From JAHJQZ01 sp963676075 (GTDB lineage Bacteria > Pseudomonadota > Alphaproteobacteria > Rhizobiales > Devosiaceae): a DNA stretch of 64,000 nt. This document shows, in pieces, positions 8,321 to 19,524 of the stretch. Below the pieces are notes generated by a model. It was not told the DNA's origin. It was given only the letters and a program-made list of their open reading frames with translations, and ran no database searches. The stretch is from NCBI GenBank assembly GCA_963676075.2, contig CAXXNZ010000027.1, positions 83,589 through 147,588 of the forward strand. Direction: 5' to 3'. How positions within the stretch are numbered: the stretch's first letter is position 1; each line of letters begins with the position of its first letter. Both the position numbers and the translations under genes were made by a program.

Positions 8321-9679
8321 ATGTTTCGCATAGGTTCGGGAGCCGGTTTTTCAGGTGATCGCGTTGACGCCGCGCAATCCGTTGTGGCCGAGCTGGCTGC
8401 TGCAGGCGAAGGCGGAGCCATCATCTTCGAGACGATGGGCGAGCGAACCCTTGCTCTTGGACAGATTTCGCGGCGCACCGACCCGGACAAAGGGTACGAA
8501 CCGCTTCTCGAAGAGATCGTCACACCGATCCTCAGGACCTGCATCGAAAGCAACATCGCCATTGTTTCCAATTTCGGCTGCGCAAATCCTCCCGCAGCAG
8601 CCCGGCTGCTTGCACGCATTGCCCGCGAGCAAGGGCTGGGCGGAATTCGCATCGGCATCGTCGAAGGCGACGACCTTCTCGGGCGCGTTGGTCCGGACCA
8701 GATGGAACGCTGGGACGGCGACGGACGCCTGCCCGCGGTCGATGGCGAACTGATCGCCGTCAACGCCTATCTCGGTGCGCGCACCATTGCCGATGCCCTC
8801 AATGAAGGTGCGCAAATCGTCGTGACCGGTCGCGTCGCCGACCCTGCGCTCGTTCTCGGACCGCTGGTGGCCCATTTCGGCTGGGACTGGAACGATCTCG
8901 ACCGCATCGCCGCCGGAACGCTGATCGGCCATCTTCTCGAATGCGGATCGCAGGTTAGTGGCGGATTCTTTGCCGATCCCGGCATCAAGGATGTGCCGCG
9001 CCCCGCCGAGATAGGCTTCCCGATCGCAGAGGTCGAAGAAGACGGGACATTCGTCATCACCAAGGCCCGCGGCACTGGCGGCGTCGTCAGCCTCAAGACG
9101 GTCAAGGAACAGATCCTTTACGAGATCCACGATCCGGCGGCCTACCTGACACCGGATGTGACGCTGGACCTGAGTGAGGTCGAAATCGCCGAGATCGGCC
9201 CCGATCGTGTTCGGGTGACTGGCGCCAAGGGTCATGAAGCGCCCGAAAAGCTCAAGGCAACCCTTTGCTACGAAGGGGATTGGTTCGGCGAAGCTGCCAT
9301 ATCGTACGCCGGTCCCAACTCGGCGGCACGTGCCAAACTTGCCGTCGAGATCATTCACGACCGACTGAAGCTCAGGAACCTCGATGTTCAGTTCCGGGCC
9401 GACATCGTCGGCATCGCCAGCTGCTTCGACAGCGCCGAAGGCACGTTACGCCAGGATATCACGCCGGCCGGAAACGACTTTCGGGTGCGCTTCGCTTTCT
9501 CGTCTCATTCGGAAAAGGCCGTGCGCGCCGCCGTGCAGGATGTTGGCGCCCTTTACTGCTGTGGCCCGGCTGGCGGCGGCGGCATCCGCTCGTCGGTGCG
9601 CGCGCGCCTGACAACCCAATCCTATCTGGTGCCGCGGGAGCTCGTGTCTTCGCGCTTCGTCATGGCGGAGGCAATCTGA
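8321..9679 (+). CDS. AtuA-family (DUF1446) protein
   Basis: A 452-residue cytoplasmic protein of the acyclic-terpene-utilisation AtuA family (DUF1446). It is recognised by the N-terminal RIGSGAGFSGDR segment, the VSNFGCANP motif around residue 87, and the VTGRVADPALVLGP motif around residue 170. The biochemical role of the family is not established; it was named after a Pseudomonas terpene locus. The ATG at 8321 follows GGGAGG. It heads an operon with a Dpp-type importer, an esterase and a beta-glucosidase, and its stop overlaps the next start (TGATG), implying that the two proteins work together. Confidence 0.85.
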   Translation: MFRIGSGAGFSGDRVDAAQSVVAELAAAGEGGAIIFETMGERTLALGQISRRTDPDKGYEPLLEEIVTPILRTCIESNIAIVSNFGCANPPAAARLLARIAREQGLGGIRIGIVEGDDLLGRVGPDQMERWDGDGRLPAVDGELIAVNAYLGARTIADALNEGAQIVVTGRVADPALVLGPLVAHFGWDWNDLDRIAAGTLIGHLLECGSQVSGGFFADPGIKDVPRPAEIGFPIAEVEEDGTFVITKARGTGGVVSLKTVKEQILYEIHDPAAYLTPDVTLDLSEVEIAEIGPDRVRVTGAKGHEAPEKLKATLCYEGDWFGEAAISYAGPNSAARAKLAVEIIHDRLKLRNLDVQFRADIVGIASCFDSAEGTLRQDITPAGNDFRVRFAFSSHSEKAVRAAVQDVGALYCCGPAGGGGIRSSVRARLTTQSYLVPRELVSSRFVMAEAI

Positions 9680-10053
9680 TGTCCAACTGTGTCGTGACAC
9701 TGCCGTTGCACGCCATCGCGCATGGACGCGCCGGCGACAAGGGCAACCGGCTCAATGTCTCGGTCATCGCGCACGAACCCGCGTTCTGGCCGATTATCCG
9801 GGATCAGGTGACCGCTGAGCGCATTCGCCACCTGTTCGCCCATCGCCATGTCACCGAAGTAAGGCGGTACGAGCTGCCCAAGCTCGAGGCTCTCAATTTC
9901 GTCGTCGAGGACGCGCTCGAAGGCGGCGTCAATTCCAGTCTCGGAACCGATACCCACGGCAAGAGCCTGTCCTATCTCGTCCTCGGGATGCTGGTGGAAG
10001 TGCCGGAAAACATGACGCCAAGGCCGCCCGCCCTGGCAGAAACCCCGTCCTGA
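9679..10053 (+). CDS. AtuA-like small partner protein
   Basis: A 124-residue protein whose start overlaps the AtuA stop by one base. It carries the motif ARAGDKGNRLN-like segment (GRAGDKGNRLN, about residues 15-25) found in the short domain that accompanies DUF1446 proteins, either fused at their C-terminus or encoded next to them. Here the two are separate genes. The function is unknown; tight coupling suggests a complex with the AtuA protein. The ABC binding-protein gene follows after 35 nt. Confidence 0.8.
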   Translation: MSNCVVTLPLHAIAHGRAGDKGNRLNVSVIAHEPAFWPIIRDQVTAERIRHLFAHRHVTEVRRYELPKLEALNFVVEDALEGGVNSSLGTDTHGKSLSYLVLGMLVEVPENMTPRPPALAETPS

Positions 10054-10088
10054 AACATCGGACAAAACGACTTCATAGGGAGGTAACA

Positions 10089-11663
10089 ATGAAGCAAGAA
10101 ACTATAATGAAAACCCTGCGTACCGGCCTTGCCGGTGCCTCGCTCGTTGCCCTGGCGGTGACGGGCGTCGCGGCGCAGGAGTTCGAACGAGGAGGAACAC
10201 TGCGGGTCGGCATTTCGCAGATCGGCCCCTCCCCGGATCCGGTCGTCACGACCTTCGGCATCAACTGGCTCACGGCCACGGTGGTTTGCGAGGGACTGTT
10301 CGCGCAGGACGAGACCTGGAGCCCCCAGCCCATGCTCGCCGAGTCCTATTCCTATTCCGATGATGGCACAGAACTGACCATCACCTTGCGCGATGGTTTG
10401 AAATTCCATTCAGGCGCCCCCGTCACCACGGCTGACGTGCTTGCATCGCTCAATCGCTTCCGCGAGGCGGCCGGCATTGGCGCTTCATTCAAGGCAGTGA
10501 CCAAAAGCCTCGAAGCCTTGGACGACAAGACCATTCTGATCAAGCTGATCAAGCCATCCCCGATCGTTCCGGGCCTGTTGTCCGGCGCTCAGGCTTCGAT
10601 CATGTCCGAGATCTCGCTGGAGGGGGCATCGGCGACTCAGGCCACGCGCGGTCTTGACTGCACCGGTCCCTACACGCTTGCCAGCTATCAACCCGATCAG
10701 GGTGCCGTACTGACACGTTGGGAAGACTATCAGAGCCGGCCGGAACCGTCTTCCGCACAGGCTGGCGCGAAGCATGCCTACGCCGACGAAATCGACATCA
10801 AGTTGATGCCGGAAGCTTCGATCCGGCGTGACTCGCTGATCACCGGCGAACTCGATGTCGGCATGGAACTGCCGTCGGATTTCTATGACACGCTCAAGAA
10901 CACCGCCGGTGTCGAGCCGGTCGTTGTGCCGAACAACCAGTCGCTGACGGCGGTGTTCAACACCAAGCAGGGCGTCATGGCTGACGTCAACCTCAGGCGC
11001 GCCATCTACTACGCGCTCGACAAGGAACCGATCATGCTCGCCTCGGTGGGCAATCCCGAGTTCTACACACTCGACCCGAGCTGGATTCCGGATACCAACT
11101 CGTTCTGGTACACCACCGCCGGCGTGCCGGAAGGCTATGAGCACGCCCAGACGGACAAGGCCAAGGAGTTCCTTGCCAAATCCAACTACAAGGGCGAGCC
11201 CATCCGCTGGCTGGTTGCGTCCGAGCAGTACGAAAAGCACTTCCTGACGGCGGTGACTGCCGCCCAGCAGCTCGGTGACATCGGCATCAATGTCGAGATC
11301 GTCGAATCTCCAATGGCCAACTACATCCAGCAGCGGGCCAATCCGGAGGCGATGGATGCATTCTCCAGCTTCCTGCCGACCTATATTGACCCGACCTCGA
11401 TCGCCTATCTCAATCCGTCCTATCCCGGCTTCTGGACCGATCCGAAGAAAATGGAGCTGATGGAAAAGATCGCCTCGACCATCGACGCGGACGCGCGAAA
11501 GGCGCTGTTCGTCGAGCTGCACGAGCTGATCTACGACGAGTTCCCGTTCATCAAGTACGGCACGGAGGCGAACATGTATGGCATCCGCGAAGGCGTCGGG
11601 AATCCCGGACGTATTCCGGCACGCGCCTACGACTTCTTCAACTACGCGCCGCCGAAGAACTAA
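10089..11663 (+). CDS. ABC transporter substrate-binding protein, family 5 (peptide/opine/oligosaccharide type)
   Basis: A 524-residue periplasmic binding protein of the DppA/OppA fold. The signal peptide ends near VAAQ (about residue 30), and the conserved early motif GTLRVG follows (about 36-41). ATG at 10089 has AGGGAGG upstream. It is followed at 4 nt by the two permease genes and two ATPase genes of the same importer. Family 5 proteins bind peptides, but in soil and marine alphaproteobacteria also opines, glycosides and oligosaccharides. The flanking esterase and beta-glucosidase argue for a non-peptide ligand here; that is inference. Confidence 0.9.
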   Translation: MKQETIMKTLRTGLAGASLVALAVTGVAAQEFERGGTLRVGISQIGPSPDPVVTTFGINWLTATVVCEGLFAQDETWSPQPMLAESYSYSDDGTELTITLRDGLKFHSGAPVTTADVLASLNRFREAAGIGASFKAVTKSLEALDDKTILIKLIKPSPIVPGLLSGAQASIMSEISLEGASATQATRGLDCTGPYTLASYQPDQGAVLTRWEDYQSRPEPSSAQAGAKHAYADEIDIKLMPEASIRRDSLITGELDVGMELPSDFYDTLKNTAGVEPVVVPNNQSLTAVFNTKQGVMADVNLRRAIYYALDKEPIMLASVGNPEFYTLDPSWIPDTNSFWYTTAGVPEGYEHAQTDKAKEFLAKSNYKGEPIRWLVASEQYEKHFLTAVTAAQQLGDIGINVEIVESPMANYIQQRANPEAMDAFSSFLPTYIDPTSIAYLNPSYPGFWTDPKKMELMEKIASTIDADARKALFVELHELIYDEFPFIKYGTEANMYGIREGVGNPGRIPARAYDFFNYAPPKN

Positions 11664-11667
11664 GATC

Positions 11668-12570
11668 ATGACCGCTTTGGACAACTCGGCGTCGGAAGCT
11701 CTTCCCAGTGGTGACGGGAGCAATCCCGTCACTGCCAACAAGAATGTGTGGGAACGCTTGATCGGCAACCCGACAGCCGTCTTCTCGATTACCGTTCTGC
11801 TTCTGATCACGCTGAGTGCCGTCCTGGCGCCGATCATCGCGCCGGGTAACCCCATGCGGGTGAACCCGGTGCACCGCTTCACGCCTCCCGGTGCCGAATA
11901 CCTGTTCGGCACCGACAATCTCGGTCGCGACATGTTCAAAATGGTGATGTGGGGCGGCCGCACCTCCCTTATGGTCGGCCTGATCGTCACTGGCATCTCG
12001 ATGTCGATCGCCATCGTTCTGGGTTCGATTTCAGGCTTTTACCGCCAGGTCGACGTCGTCCTCATGCGCTTCGTCGATGGCCTGATGTCTTTCCCCGGCA
12101 TCGTCCTCGCCGTCGCTGCGGCGGCCATTCTCGGCCCGTCGGTCAGCACGGTCATCGTCTCACTCTCGGTCGTGCTCATCGCACCGTCGCTGCGCATCGT
12201 GCGCGGTCAGGTGCTGGTGGTGCGCGAACTGCAAATGATCGAGGCGGCCCGCTCGGTCGGCGTGCCGACCTTGCGGCTTTTCACCAAATATATCCTGCCC
12301 GCGGTGATGTCGCCGATCCTGGTGCAGGCGTCCTTTATCTTCTCGGCCGCCGTGCTCGGTGAAGCCGGCCTCAGCTTCATCGGCGTCGGTATCGGGCCGA
12401 ACGAATTGAGCTGGGGCAATGCGCTCACCGAAGCGCGCAACTACATCGCCAAGGCCCCCTGGATCGTCTTCTTCCCCGGCCTGGCGCTCATGTTCACCAT
12501 CCTCGCCCTCAACCTTCTGGGCGACTCCCTGCGCGACATTCTCGATCCGCGCCTGGCAAGGAGGCGCTGA
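11668..12570 (+). CDS. ABC transporter permease, DppC type
   Basis: A 300-residue inner-membrane permease. A cytoplasmic N-terminal tail is followed by a first helix at about residues 35-57, then the periplasmic motif HRFTPPGAEYLFGTDNLGRDMF typical of DppC/OppC, and the EAARSVGVP cytoplasmic coupling loop. ATG at 11668 starts 4 nt after the binding-protein stop; frame extension further upstream only overlaps that gene. In DppB-DppC systems it forms the channel heterodimer with the next gene product. Confidence 0.92.
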   Translation: MTALDNSASEALPSGDGSNPVTANKNVWERLIGNPTAVFSITVLLLITLSAVLAPIIAPGNPMRVNPVHRFTPPGAEYLFGTDNLGRDMFKMVMWGGRTSLMVGLIVTGISMSIAIVLGSISGFYRQVDVVLMRFVDGLMSFPGIVLAVAAAAILGPSVSTVIVSLSVVLIAPSLRIVRGQVLVVRELQMIEAARSVGVPTLRLFTKYILPAVMSPILVQASFIFSAAVLGEAGLSFIGVGIGPNELSWGNALTEARNYIAKAPWIVFFPGLALMFTILALNLLGDSLRDILDPRLARRR

Positions 12571-12571
12571 G

Positions 12572-13512
12572 ATGCTGCGCTATATCGGCAAACGTTTCCT
12601 TCTGATCCTTCCCACGATCTTCGTGCCGTTGATCCTGGTCTTTCTGCTCCTCAGGCTGTCGCCGGGCGATCCGGCCGGCATGATGCTTGGCGATCAGGCA
12701 ACGGTCGACCAGATCAATGCCCTCAGGCAAGAACTGGGGCTCGACCAGCCGATCTGGATGCAGTTCCTGTTGTGGCTTAAGGGCATCTTTACGCTCAATC
12801 TCGGGGACTCGATCTTTTTCCGCAAACCGGTGATCGAGATCATCCCCTCCTACGCCTCGGTGACGCTGTTGCTGACCCTCGTCGGTCTGACGCTCGCCAT
12901 CATCTTCGGCGTCACCTTCGGCCTCATCGCCTCGATGAACCGCAACAACCCCGTCGACCGTGGCGTGGTGGGCTGGGCCGTGCTCGGTATTTCGCTTCCC
13001 GAGTTCTGGTTCGCGCTCCTGCTGGTCTTCGTGTTCTCGGTAACGCTCAGATGGTTCCCCGTCGCCGGGTATAATCCGCCCTCAGCCGGCATGATTGCCT
13101 TTGCCGCGACGATCTTTCTTCCGGCGCTGGCGCTCGGGATCAGGCAGTCGGCACTGATGACCCGCATGATGCGGTCCTCGATGCTCGACGTGCTCAACGA
13201 GCCCTATATCACCACCGCACGGGCGCAGGGGCTGCCGGAGAAAAAGGTCATCGGCGAATACGCCATGCGCACGGCCTCGATCCCCGTGGTGACCGTCGTC
13301 GGCCTATCTGCCAGCTACATGCTTGGCGGCGCGGTAACCATCGAGATCATCTTCGCACTGCCCGGCCTCGGACGGATGCTGGTCGAAGCGGTTGGCCGTC
13401 GTGACTATCCGGTGGTCGAAGGCGGCGTGCTCACCATCGCTCTGGTGCTCGCCATGCTCAACCTGCTGATCGACATCATCTACGCCTATCTCGATCCAAG
13501 GATTCGTTACCA

Positions 13513-13516
<4 letters not shown>
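12572..13516 (+). CDS. ABC transporter permease, DppB type
   Basis: A 314-residue inner-membrane permease with about six helices. It has the N-terminal LLRLSPGDPAGMMLGDQAT segment and the TARAQGLPEKKVI coupling loop (about residues 212-224) of DppB/OppB proteins. It begins 1 nt after the DppC-like gene and ends overlapping the ATPase gene by 4 nt (ATGA). Gene order C-then-B is the reverse of the common order, but both channel subunits are complete. Confidence 0.92.
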
Positions 13517-14528
<1,012 letters not shown>

Positions 14529-14532
<4 letters not shown>

Positions 14533-15485
14533 GCGAAGCCCGTCCTCTTGTCCGCGTACGCAACGTCTGCAAGTCCTTCGGCAACGTCAAGGCAGTGCGC
14601 GACGTCAGCTTCGATGTACCGACCGGAAAGACCTTCGGCATTGTCGGTGAATCCGGCTCCGGAAAATCGACCGTCGCCCGCCTGATCCTGCGCCTGGTCG
14701 ATCTGACCGAAGGCAAGATCGAATTCGACGGCACAGATCTTTTGTCCCTGAAGAGCGGAGCCCTGCGGCGTCAGCGCCAGCATATGCAGATGGTCTTCCA
14801 GGACCCGTTCGGCTCTTTCAATCCCCGCATGACCATTCGCGAAACCCTGACCGAACCGCTGCTCGTCCATGATCTGGGCAATGAGAAATCGCGCAACCAG
14901 CGGGCTGCCGAACTCCTGACGGAAGTCGGCCTTCCCCAAAAGGCACTCGACAAGTTTCCGCACGAGTTTTCCGGCGGACAACGTCAGCGTATTGCCGTTG
15001 CCCGCGCTCTGGCGACCGATCCGCAATTGATCATCGCGGACGAACCGGTCAGCGCACTCGACGTTTCGGTGCAGGCGCAGGTGCTCAACCTGATGCGCGA
15101 TCTGCAAGTGCGCCTCGGCACCACCATGATCTTCATCTCGCATGATTTGAGGGTTGTCCAGTTCATGTGCGACGAGATCGCAGTGATGTATCTGGGCGCC
15201 ATTGTCGAACAGGGACCGCGTGACCGCATCTACGAAGCGCCGGCACACCCTTACACCAGAGCGCTGCTCTCTTCGGCGCCTGGCAATGGCAAACAGGATG
15301 GTCGCCGCGCCCGTCTCACCGGTGAAATCCCTTCGGCCCATCAGGTGCCGACCGGTTGTCCGTTCCGGTCCCGTTGCCCGCTTGCCTTCGACCGCTGCGC
15401 GAACGAAGTGCCGAAGATGTATGATGTCGGTGGCGGGCAGAAAGCCTTGTGTCATCTGCTCGACACCTCGGAAAAGGCGGCCTGA
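14529..15485 (+). CDS. ABC transporter ATP-binding protein, DppF/OppF type
   Basis: A 318-residue ATPase with Walker [10 protein letters not shown], signature FSGGQRQR, Walker [13 protein letters not shown] and the C-terminal Cys motif [14 protein letters not shown]. It pairs with the DppD-type subunit to energise the importer. ATG at 14529 overlaps the previous stop by 4 nt (ATGA). The carboxylesterase gene follows after 12 nt, which keeps it in the same transcript. Confidence 0.93.
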
Positions 15486-15497
15486 ACCGCAAACCTC

Positions 15498-16937
15498 ATG
15501 TCAGAGATTGTCGAAGCACTCGCAAATGGAACCCGCTATCGCGGCCTCAGGCATGAGCAGGGCATCCGCTTTCTGGGCATCCCCTATGCCGAAGCGCCGA
15601 CAAGTTCTTTGCGCTTCAAGCCCCCTCGCCCGCTGTCCCGTGCTCCCGAGGTGATCGATGCAACCCGGCCCGGACCTTCCGCACCCCAGACGCAACGGCC
15701 CGCGCCGGACTGGGCGCCACGGTCCTCGGGGTTCGACACCTCGGAAGACTGCCTCAATCTCAACGTGTTCACCCCTGCTGCCGACGACAAGCGTCGACCG
15801 GTGGTCGTCCACGTCTTCGGCGGCGGTTTTCAGACCGGTTCGGTCAACGGCGGAGCCTTTGACGACGAAGGCTTCGCAGCACGCGGCGATGTCGTTCTGG
15901 TGCGGCCGAACATGCGCGTCGGTGCGCTTGGTTTCCTGCATCTCGGCCCGGCCATGGGCGAGGGTTTCGCGCCGGCCAATCGCGGCATGCTCGACCTGAT
16001 CGCAGCACTCGACTGGGTCAGAACCAACATTGCCGGCTTCGGCGGCGACCCGGACAATGTCACGCTTGTCGGCATGTCCTCGGGCGCTTTCACCATTGGC
16101 ACCCTGTTCGGCACTGAAGGCACCGAAAACCTGTTCCGGCGCGCCTGGATGATGAGCGGTTCGGCCAGCCGGATCGTCGACGCGCAGACGGCCTCCGCAA
16201 TGGCCGATGATTTTCTTGAGCGCGCCGGCATCGCGCCCGGCGACACAGAAGCACTCGAACGCCTGCCGGTCGCAACCATTCTCGACATCCAGGACCAGAT
16301 CGTCGCCACCGATCTCGGCGTGCGCAATGCCCCCGGCGGTCGCACGCTCGGCATCGTCGCCGACGATATCAGCCTCAAACGGCATCCGCTCGAGGGGCTC
16401 CGCGATGGCATCGGTCGCGACACGCCCATCGTAACCGGCTGGTCCCGGAACGAAGCGCGCATGTGGTACCTGTTCGGCATCATGAAGGCACCGGAGACCC
16501 GTCAGCGTGTGCTCGAAACGATCGCCCGCTATCATCCCGAAAACGCGGAACAGGTGTTTCAACGCCTCCAGAATGCCCACTCTGCTCTCGACCTTGCCGG
16601 GCTCGAAGAAACCTTCCTGTCCGAGACGATCTACAAAAATGCTGCACTGCGCACCGGCGCCGCCCAGCGGATCGGTGGCGGCAATGCCTATGCCTATGAA
16701 TTCGCCTGGGTGCCAAAGCGTGACAACGGTCGCTTCGGCACTGCCCACGGCTTCGATGAACCGTTCGTGTTCGGCAATGTCGATCCCGACCGCATTCCGC
16801 TTGCGGCCGGCGATCCAGAAGCACCAGCTCTTGCCACACGCATGTCCGAAATGCTCTACCGCTTCGCGCGGACGGGCGACCCGGGCTGGGAGATGCTTGA
16901 GGACGAGACCGGTCCCTACGAGACCTTTGCAACCTGA
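15498..16937 (+). CDS. Type-B carboxylesterase (alpha/beta hydrolase)
   Basis: A 479-residue serine esterase without a signal peptide, so probably cytoplasmic. It shows the type-B features: the SEDCLNLNVF motif (about residues 82-91), an oxyanion-hole Gly run (GGG, 108-110) and a nucleophile elbow G192-M-S194-S-G196 with Ser194 as nucleophile. The family catalytic His is probably in the AHGFDEPF segment near residue 415. It is the eighth gene of the AtuA/Dpp operon. Its expected job is to cleave an ester (for example an acyl group) from the imported compound before or after the neighbouring GH3 enzyme removes sugar. Confidence 0.9.
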   Translation: MSEIVEALANGTRYRGLRHEQGIRFLGIPYAEAPTSSLRFKPPRPLSRAPEVIDATRPGPSAPQTQRPAPDWAPRSSGFDTSEDCLNLNVFTPAADDKRRPVVVHVFGGGFQTGSVNGGAFDDEGFAARGDVVLVRPNMRVGALGFLHLGPAMGEGFAPANRGMLDLIAALDWVRTNIAGFGGDPDNVTLVGMSSGAFTIGTLFGTEGTENLFRRAWMMSGSASRIVDAQTASAMADDFLERAGIAPGDTEALERLPVATILDIQDQIVATDLGVRNAPGGRTLGIVADDISLKRHPLEGLRDGIGRDTPIVTGWSRNEARMWYLFGIMKAPETRQRVLETIARYHPENAEQVFQRLQNAHSALDLAGLEETFLSETIYKNAALRTGAAQRIGGGNAYAYEFAWVPKRDNGRFGTAHGFDEPFVFGNVDPDRIPLAAGDPEAPALATRMSEMLYRFARTGDPGWEMLEDETGPYETFAT

Positions 16938-16978
16938 TACAGAGGAGCGGATGCCTCTCAGGCGCCGTAGCAACAAAC

Positions 16979-19447
16979 ATGACCGAAGCTGAACTCGGCG
17001 CACTCGTCGACGCAATGAGCCTTGAAGAACAGATAAGCCTGCTGTCGGGAATCGATTTCTGGTCGACCGCACCGATCGAACGGCTCGGAATCGGCAGTCT
17101 GCGCGTCACCGACGGACCGAACGGCGCGCGTGGCGGCGGCAGTCTGGTCGGCGGCGTCAAATCGGCAGCCTTTCCGGTCGGCATTGCCCTCGGCGCAACC
17201 TGGAACACCGAACTCGCCAACGAGATCGGCGCGGCGATTGCCGAGGAAACCAGGGCCAAGGGCGCGCATATGCTGCTCGGACCGACGGTCAACACCCACC
17301 GCTCGGTGACCAACGGCCGCAATTTCGAGTGCTATTCGGAAGATCCGATCCTCAGCGCCAAACTGGCGACCGCCTATATCCGCGGCATGCAGGCCAAGGG
17401 CGTCGCGGCAACCATCAAGCACTTCGTCGCCAATGACAGCGAAGTCGAACGCACCACGATGAGTTCCGAGGTCGACGAACGGACGTTGAGAGAAGTCTAT
17501 CTCGTGCCCTTCGAGGCCTCCGTCAAACAGGCAGGCACCTGGGGCGTCATGTCGGCATACAACAAGGTCAACGGCAGTTTCGCATCGGAAAACGAGTGGC
17601 TTCTCACCAAGGTTTTGCGTGAGGACTGGGGCTATGACGGCATCGTCATGTCCGACTGGTTCGGCTCGCATTCGACAGCGGAAACAGTCAATGCCGGGCT
17701 CGATCTCGAAATGCCCGGCCCGACCCGCGACCGTGGTGACAAGCTCGTCGCCGCCGTTGAGGCAGGAGACGTCTCGCGCGATATGATCCGCACACGCGCC
17801 CTCAACATGGTTCGCCTGATGGACCGCGCCGGCGCGCTGCGCGACATGTCGGAACGCGTCGAAACCGAGCTCAATACGCCCGAGCACCGGGCACTTATCC
17901 GTCGGGCTGGCGCCGAGGCTGCAGTGCTGCTCAAGAATGATGACAGCATTCTTCCGCTCCACAGGACCGCGATCGGGACAATCGCCGTCATCGGACCGAA
18001 CGCGAAGACAGCTCAGATCATGGGTGGAGGTTCGGCCCAGCTCAACCCCTACTACCGCGTCTCACCCTATGACGGGCTCGTGTCCCAGATCGATGCGGAG
18101 CATCTGCGCTATGCAGAAGGCTGCTCCAATGCACGGTTCCTGCCGCTTTATCGCGGCATGCTCAAGATGGAGTGGTTCGACAATCAGACGTTCGCGGGCG
18201 AACCGGTTTTCACCGAAACTCAAGAAGACGGCGAAGCCATTTTCCTCGGCGAACTAGCTGGCGGCAAAGTCGATCCAGAAAAATACTCATTGCGCCTCAG
18301 CGGCAGTTTCATGCCGGAAGCGTCCGGCACCTACCGGCTCGGCCTCGCCGCAACCGGGTTGGCACGCGCCTTTGTCGATGGCGAGCTCGTCGCCAATGCC
18401 CATGACGGCTGGACGGCTGGACATACCTTTTTCGAGGAAGGCTGCGACGAGGTCATCGGCGAGATCGCACTCGAAGCAGGCCGGCAATACGAGATCACCG
18501 TCGAAATCGTTTCCAAACCGTCGCGTAATCTGGGCCTGTCCGCCATGCGGATCGGCATCACTCTGCCGCTGGGTGACGCCGCCATTGCCGAGGCCGTGGA
18601 TGCCGCGCGCAATAGCGATATCGCTCTGGTTTTTGTCGGTCGCACCGGCGAATGGGACACCGAAGGCAGCGATCTCGAGCAGATCGACTTGCCCGACCGC
18701 CAGAACGAACTGGTCGCCGCCGTCGCGGCGGTCAATCCACGCACGGTCGTCGTGCTCCAGACCGGCGGTCCTGTCGAGATGCCCTGGATCGACGATGTTT
18801 CGGCGGTCATCGAAGCCTGGTATCCCGGTCAGGAAGCCGGCAACGCCGTTGCCGATGTGCTGTTCGGTGTTGCCGAACCCGGCGGACGCCTGCCGCAGAG
18901 CTTTCCCGCCAAGTGGCAGGACAATCCGGCTCACACACAGGACCCGGCGATTTATCCCGGTTTCGAGGGCAAGGTGCGCTACGAAGAAGGCGTCTTCATC
19001 GGTTATCGTCACTACGACCGCGCCGGCATTCAGCCGCTTTTCCCGTTCGGGCACGGCCTCGGCTACACCAGTTTCGAGATAACCGCGCTTGCCCCGCACG
19101 CACCGGCTCTCGATGCCTCGGGCGGTGTTGGCGTCGATGTCGAGATCGCCAATACCGGCAACCGCGAGGGGGCGACCGTTGTGCAGCTTTATGTGCGCGA
19201 TAGCGAAGCCAGCGTCGCCCGGCCGGAAAAGGAACTCAAGGCCTTCGCCAAACTGCGTCTCGGACCGGGTGAAAAGCGTCGGGTAACCCTGACGCTGACC
19301 GGTCGCGATTTTGCATTCTTTGATGTCGACTCCAAAAACTGGCGCGTCGAAGCAGGACGGTTCGAGCTGTTGTGCGGTTTCTCTGCGACCGACATCCGCA
19401 CCCGCGCCGAAGTCGACGCCAACAGCGATCTCAAATTGCCGGTTTGA
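16979..19447 (+). CDS. Glycoside hydrolase family 3 beta-glucosidase with PA14 domain
   Basis: An 822-residue enzyme with the GH3 order: N-terminal TIM-like domain (about 1-290) containing the nucleophile Asp226 in VMSDWFG and the KHFVAND motif (148-154), the C-terminal sandwich domain interrupted by a PA14 insert (about 390-530), and a fibronectin III-like domain at the end (about 700-800). This architecture is typical of bacterial beta-glucosidases acting on plant glycosides. No signal peptide is visible, so it should act in the cytoplasm on an imported glycoside. It is the last gene of the operon and is followed by a strong hairpin terminator. Confidence 0.93.
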   Translation: MTEAELGALVDAMSLEEQISLLSGIDFWSTAPIERLGIGSLRVTDGPNGARGGGSLVGGVKSAAFPVGIALGATWNTELANEIGAAIAEETRAKGAHMLLGPTVNTHRSVTNGRNFECYSEDPILSAKLATAYIRGMQAKGVAATIKHFVANDSEVERTTMSSEVDERTLREVYLVPFEASVKQAGTWGVMSAYNKVNGSFASENEWLLTKVLREDWGYDGIVMSDWFGSHSTAETVNAGLDLEMPGPTRDRGDKLVAAVEAGDVSRDMIRTRALNMVRLMDRAGALRDMSERVETELNTPEHRALIRRAGAEAAVLLKNDDSILPLHRTAIGTIAVIGPNAKTAQIMGGGSAQLNPYYRVSPYDGLVSQIDAEHLRYAEGCSNARFLPLYRGMLKMEWFDNQTFAGEPVFTETQEDGEAIFLGELAGGKVDPEKYSLRLSGSFMPEASGTYRLGLAATGLARAFVDGELVANAHDGWTAGHTFFEEGCDEVIGEIALEAGRQYEITVEIVSKPSRNLGLSAMRIGITLPLGDAAIAEAVDAARNSDIALVFVGRTGEWDTEGSDLEQIDLPDRQNELVAAVAAVNPRTVVVLQTGGPVEMPWIDDVSAVIEAWYPGQEAGNAVADVLFGVAEPGGRLPQSFPAKWQDNPAHTQDPAIYPGFEGKVRYEEGVFIGYRHYDRAGIQPLFPFGHGLGYTSFEITALAPHAPALDASGGVGVDVEIANTGNREGATVVQLYVRDSEASVARPEKELKAFAKLRLGPGEKRRVTLTLTGRDFAFFDVDSKNWRVEAGRFELLCGFSATDIRTRAEVDANSDLKLPV

Positions 19448-19465
19448 ACTCCTGGGCCGGCAACC

Positions 19466-19502
19466 AAAAAGGGGCCGCGGATCTCCTCCCCGCGGCCCCT
19501 TT
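19466..19502. terminator. Bidirectional intrinsic terminator
   Basis: A perfect 13-bp stem (19468-19480 with 19490-19502) with a 9-nt loop. It has five A/T bases on the minus-strand exit and three on the plus-strand exit. It sits between the convergent beta-glucosidase and thiolase genes and can end both transcripts. Confidence 0.85.
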
Positions 19503-19524
19503 CACATTTCCGGTTGCGTGACGA

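Noticed and set aside
15501..17072. Long open minus-strand frame across the esterase gene
   Set aside because: Codon-bias shadow of a GC-rich gene; composition is Arg/His/Asp-rich without family motifs, and the plus-strand frame carries the esterase catalytic motifs.
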